Assembly: GCA_964017235.1 (NCBI GenBank) | Contig: OZ024929.1 | Coordinates: 162,735,609-162,799,608, forward strand | Origin: Sabellastarte sp. h YS-2021 | Taxonomy: Eukaryota; Annelida; Polychaeta; Sabellida; Sabellidae | Reading direction: 5' to 3' | Length of the DNA stretch: 64,000 nt | Shown here: positions 63,847-64,000 of the stretch, piece after piece | Layout of the letters: each line of letters begins with the position of its first letter | Position numbering within the stretch: the first letter of the stretch is position 1 | Made by a program: the position numbers and the translations under genes | The notes under the pieces: generated by a model | Databases searched by the model: none | What the model saw: the letters and a program-made list of their open reading frames with translations, nothing else | Told to the model about the DNA's origin: nothing

Positions 63847-64000
63847 TGACTACAGTTTCACTCCCAAGGGGGGCCATGGGTAAATCTGACCAGCTATAAA
63901 GGCTCCATGTATAATATTGCTTATTACCTCTCAATACATTCAAAACCTGTAAAAGCAATAATAAAGAGGGGGAAAGCCATAACACAAAATCTGCAATTAT
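63847..64000. other. right flank of DIRS-D
   Basis: No gene. The last 60 bases resemble the left flank 57190-57250 and stop at AAATCTGCAATTAT, the same kind of sequence that precedes DIRS-D. Confidence 0.5.

Overview
This is a metazoan nuclear genome window with no bacterial operon logic. It holds one spliced host gene and a dense set of nested transposable elements. tRNA-derived SINEs with a 3' (AAAT)n tail, DIRS-like and Ngaro-like tyrosine-recombinase retrotransposons, CR1/L2-like LINEs, a Polinton-like DNA polymerase and a WSC-domain gene with short introns together suggest a marine invertebrate. A mollusc such as a bivalve is the best guess, but this is inference and not proven by the sequence.

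Layout. 1-6.3 kb: a DIRS-like retrotransposon (DIRS-A, minus strand) with intact gag, RT-RNase H and tyrosine-recombinase (YR) frames; its outer left end lies before the window. 6.3-8.5 kb: small repeats and a decayed L1/Tx1-like LINE tail. 8.5-13.7 kb: a host gene on the minus strand with at least four phase-consistent exons encoding two complete WSC domains. A SINE sits in one intron and a 499-bp hAT-type MITE sits at its probable 3' end. 14.8-21.4 kb: DIRS-B, degenerate, with an internally inverted block and a nested CR1/L2-like LINE. 21.8-23.8 kb: a TA-flanked DNA transposon with AAACGTTT subterminal repeats and a LINE nested inside. 24.1-24.4 kb: a palindromic MITE. 25.5-37.7 kb: a nearly intact Ngaro-like YR retrotransposon (27.8-32.7 kb) between several decayed relatives, plus a SINE with a MITE inserted in its promoter.

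39.3-54.3 kb: a ~15 kb unit bounded by ~1.45 kb inverted repeats. It carries a broken family-B DNA polymerase gene (Polinton/adintovirus-like) and a complete but decayed DIRS element (DIRS-C, 45.6-51.7 kb) nested inside. The inverted repeats are packed with sequences matching NRF-1, ETS, CRE and CCAAT consensus sites. Between the left repeat and the polymerase lies a ~49-bp tandem array of perfect E2F-type sites followed by a TATA box. This is the most unusual part of the window. 57.3-63.8 kb: DIRS-D on the plus strand, with an intact YR, broken gag and RT, and a textbook internal complementary region that matches its two outer ends joined together.

How the parts work together: in each DIRS unit Gag, RT/RNase H and YR would make a circular DNA copy whose joined ends recombine into new sites without a duplication. 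In the Polinton-like unit the polymerase would copy the element from its inverted ends. The LINE and SINE copies are passengers. Nesting gives a relative order: the Polinton-like unit was present before DIRS-C, DIRS-B before the 19 kb LINE, the SINE at 34 kb before its MITE, and the AAACGTTT element before the 22 kb LINE.
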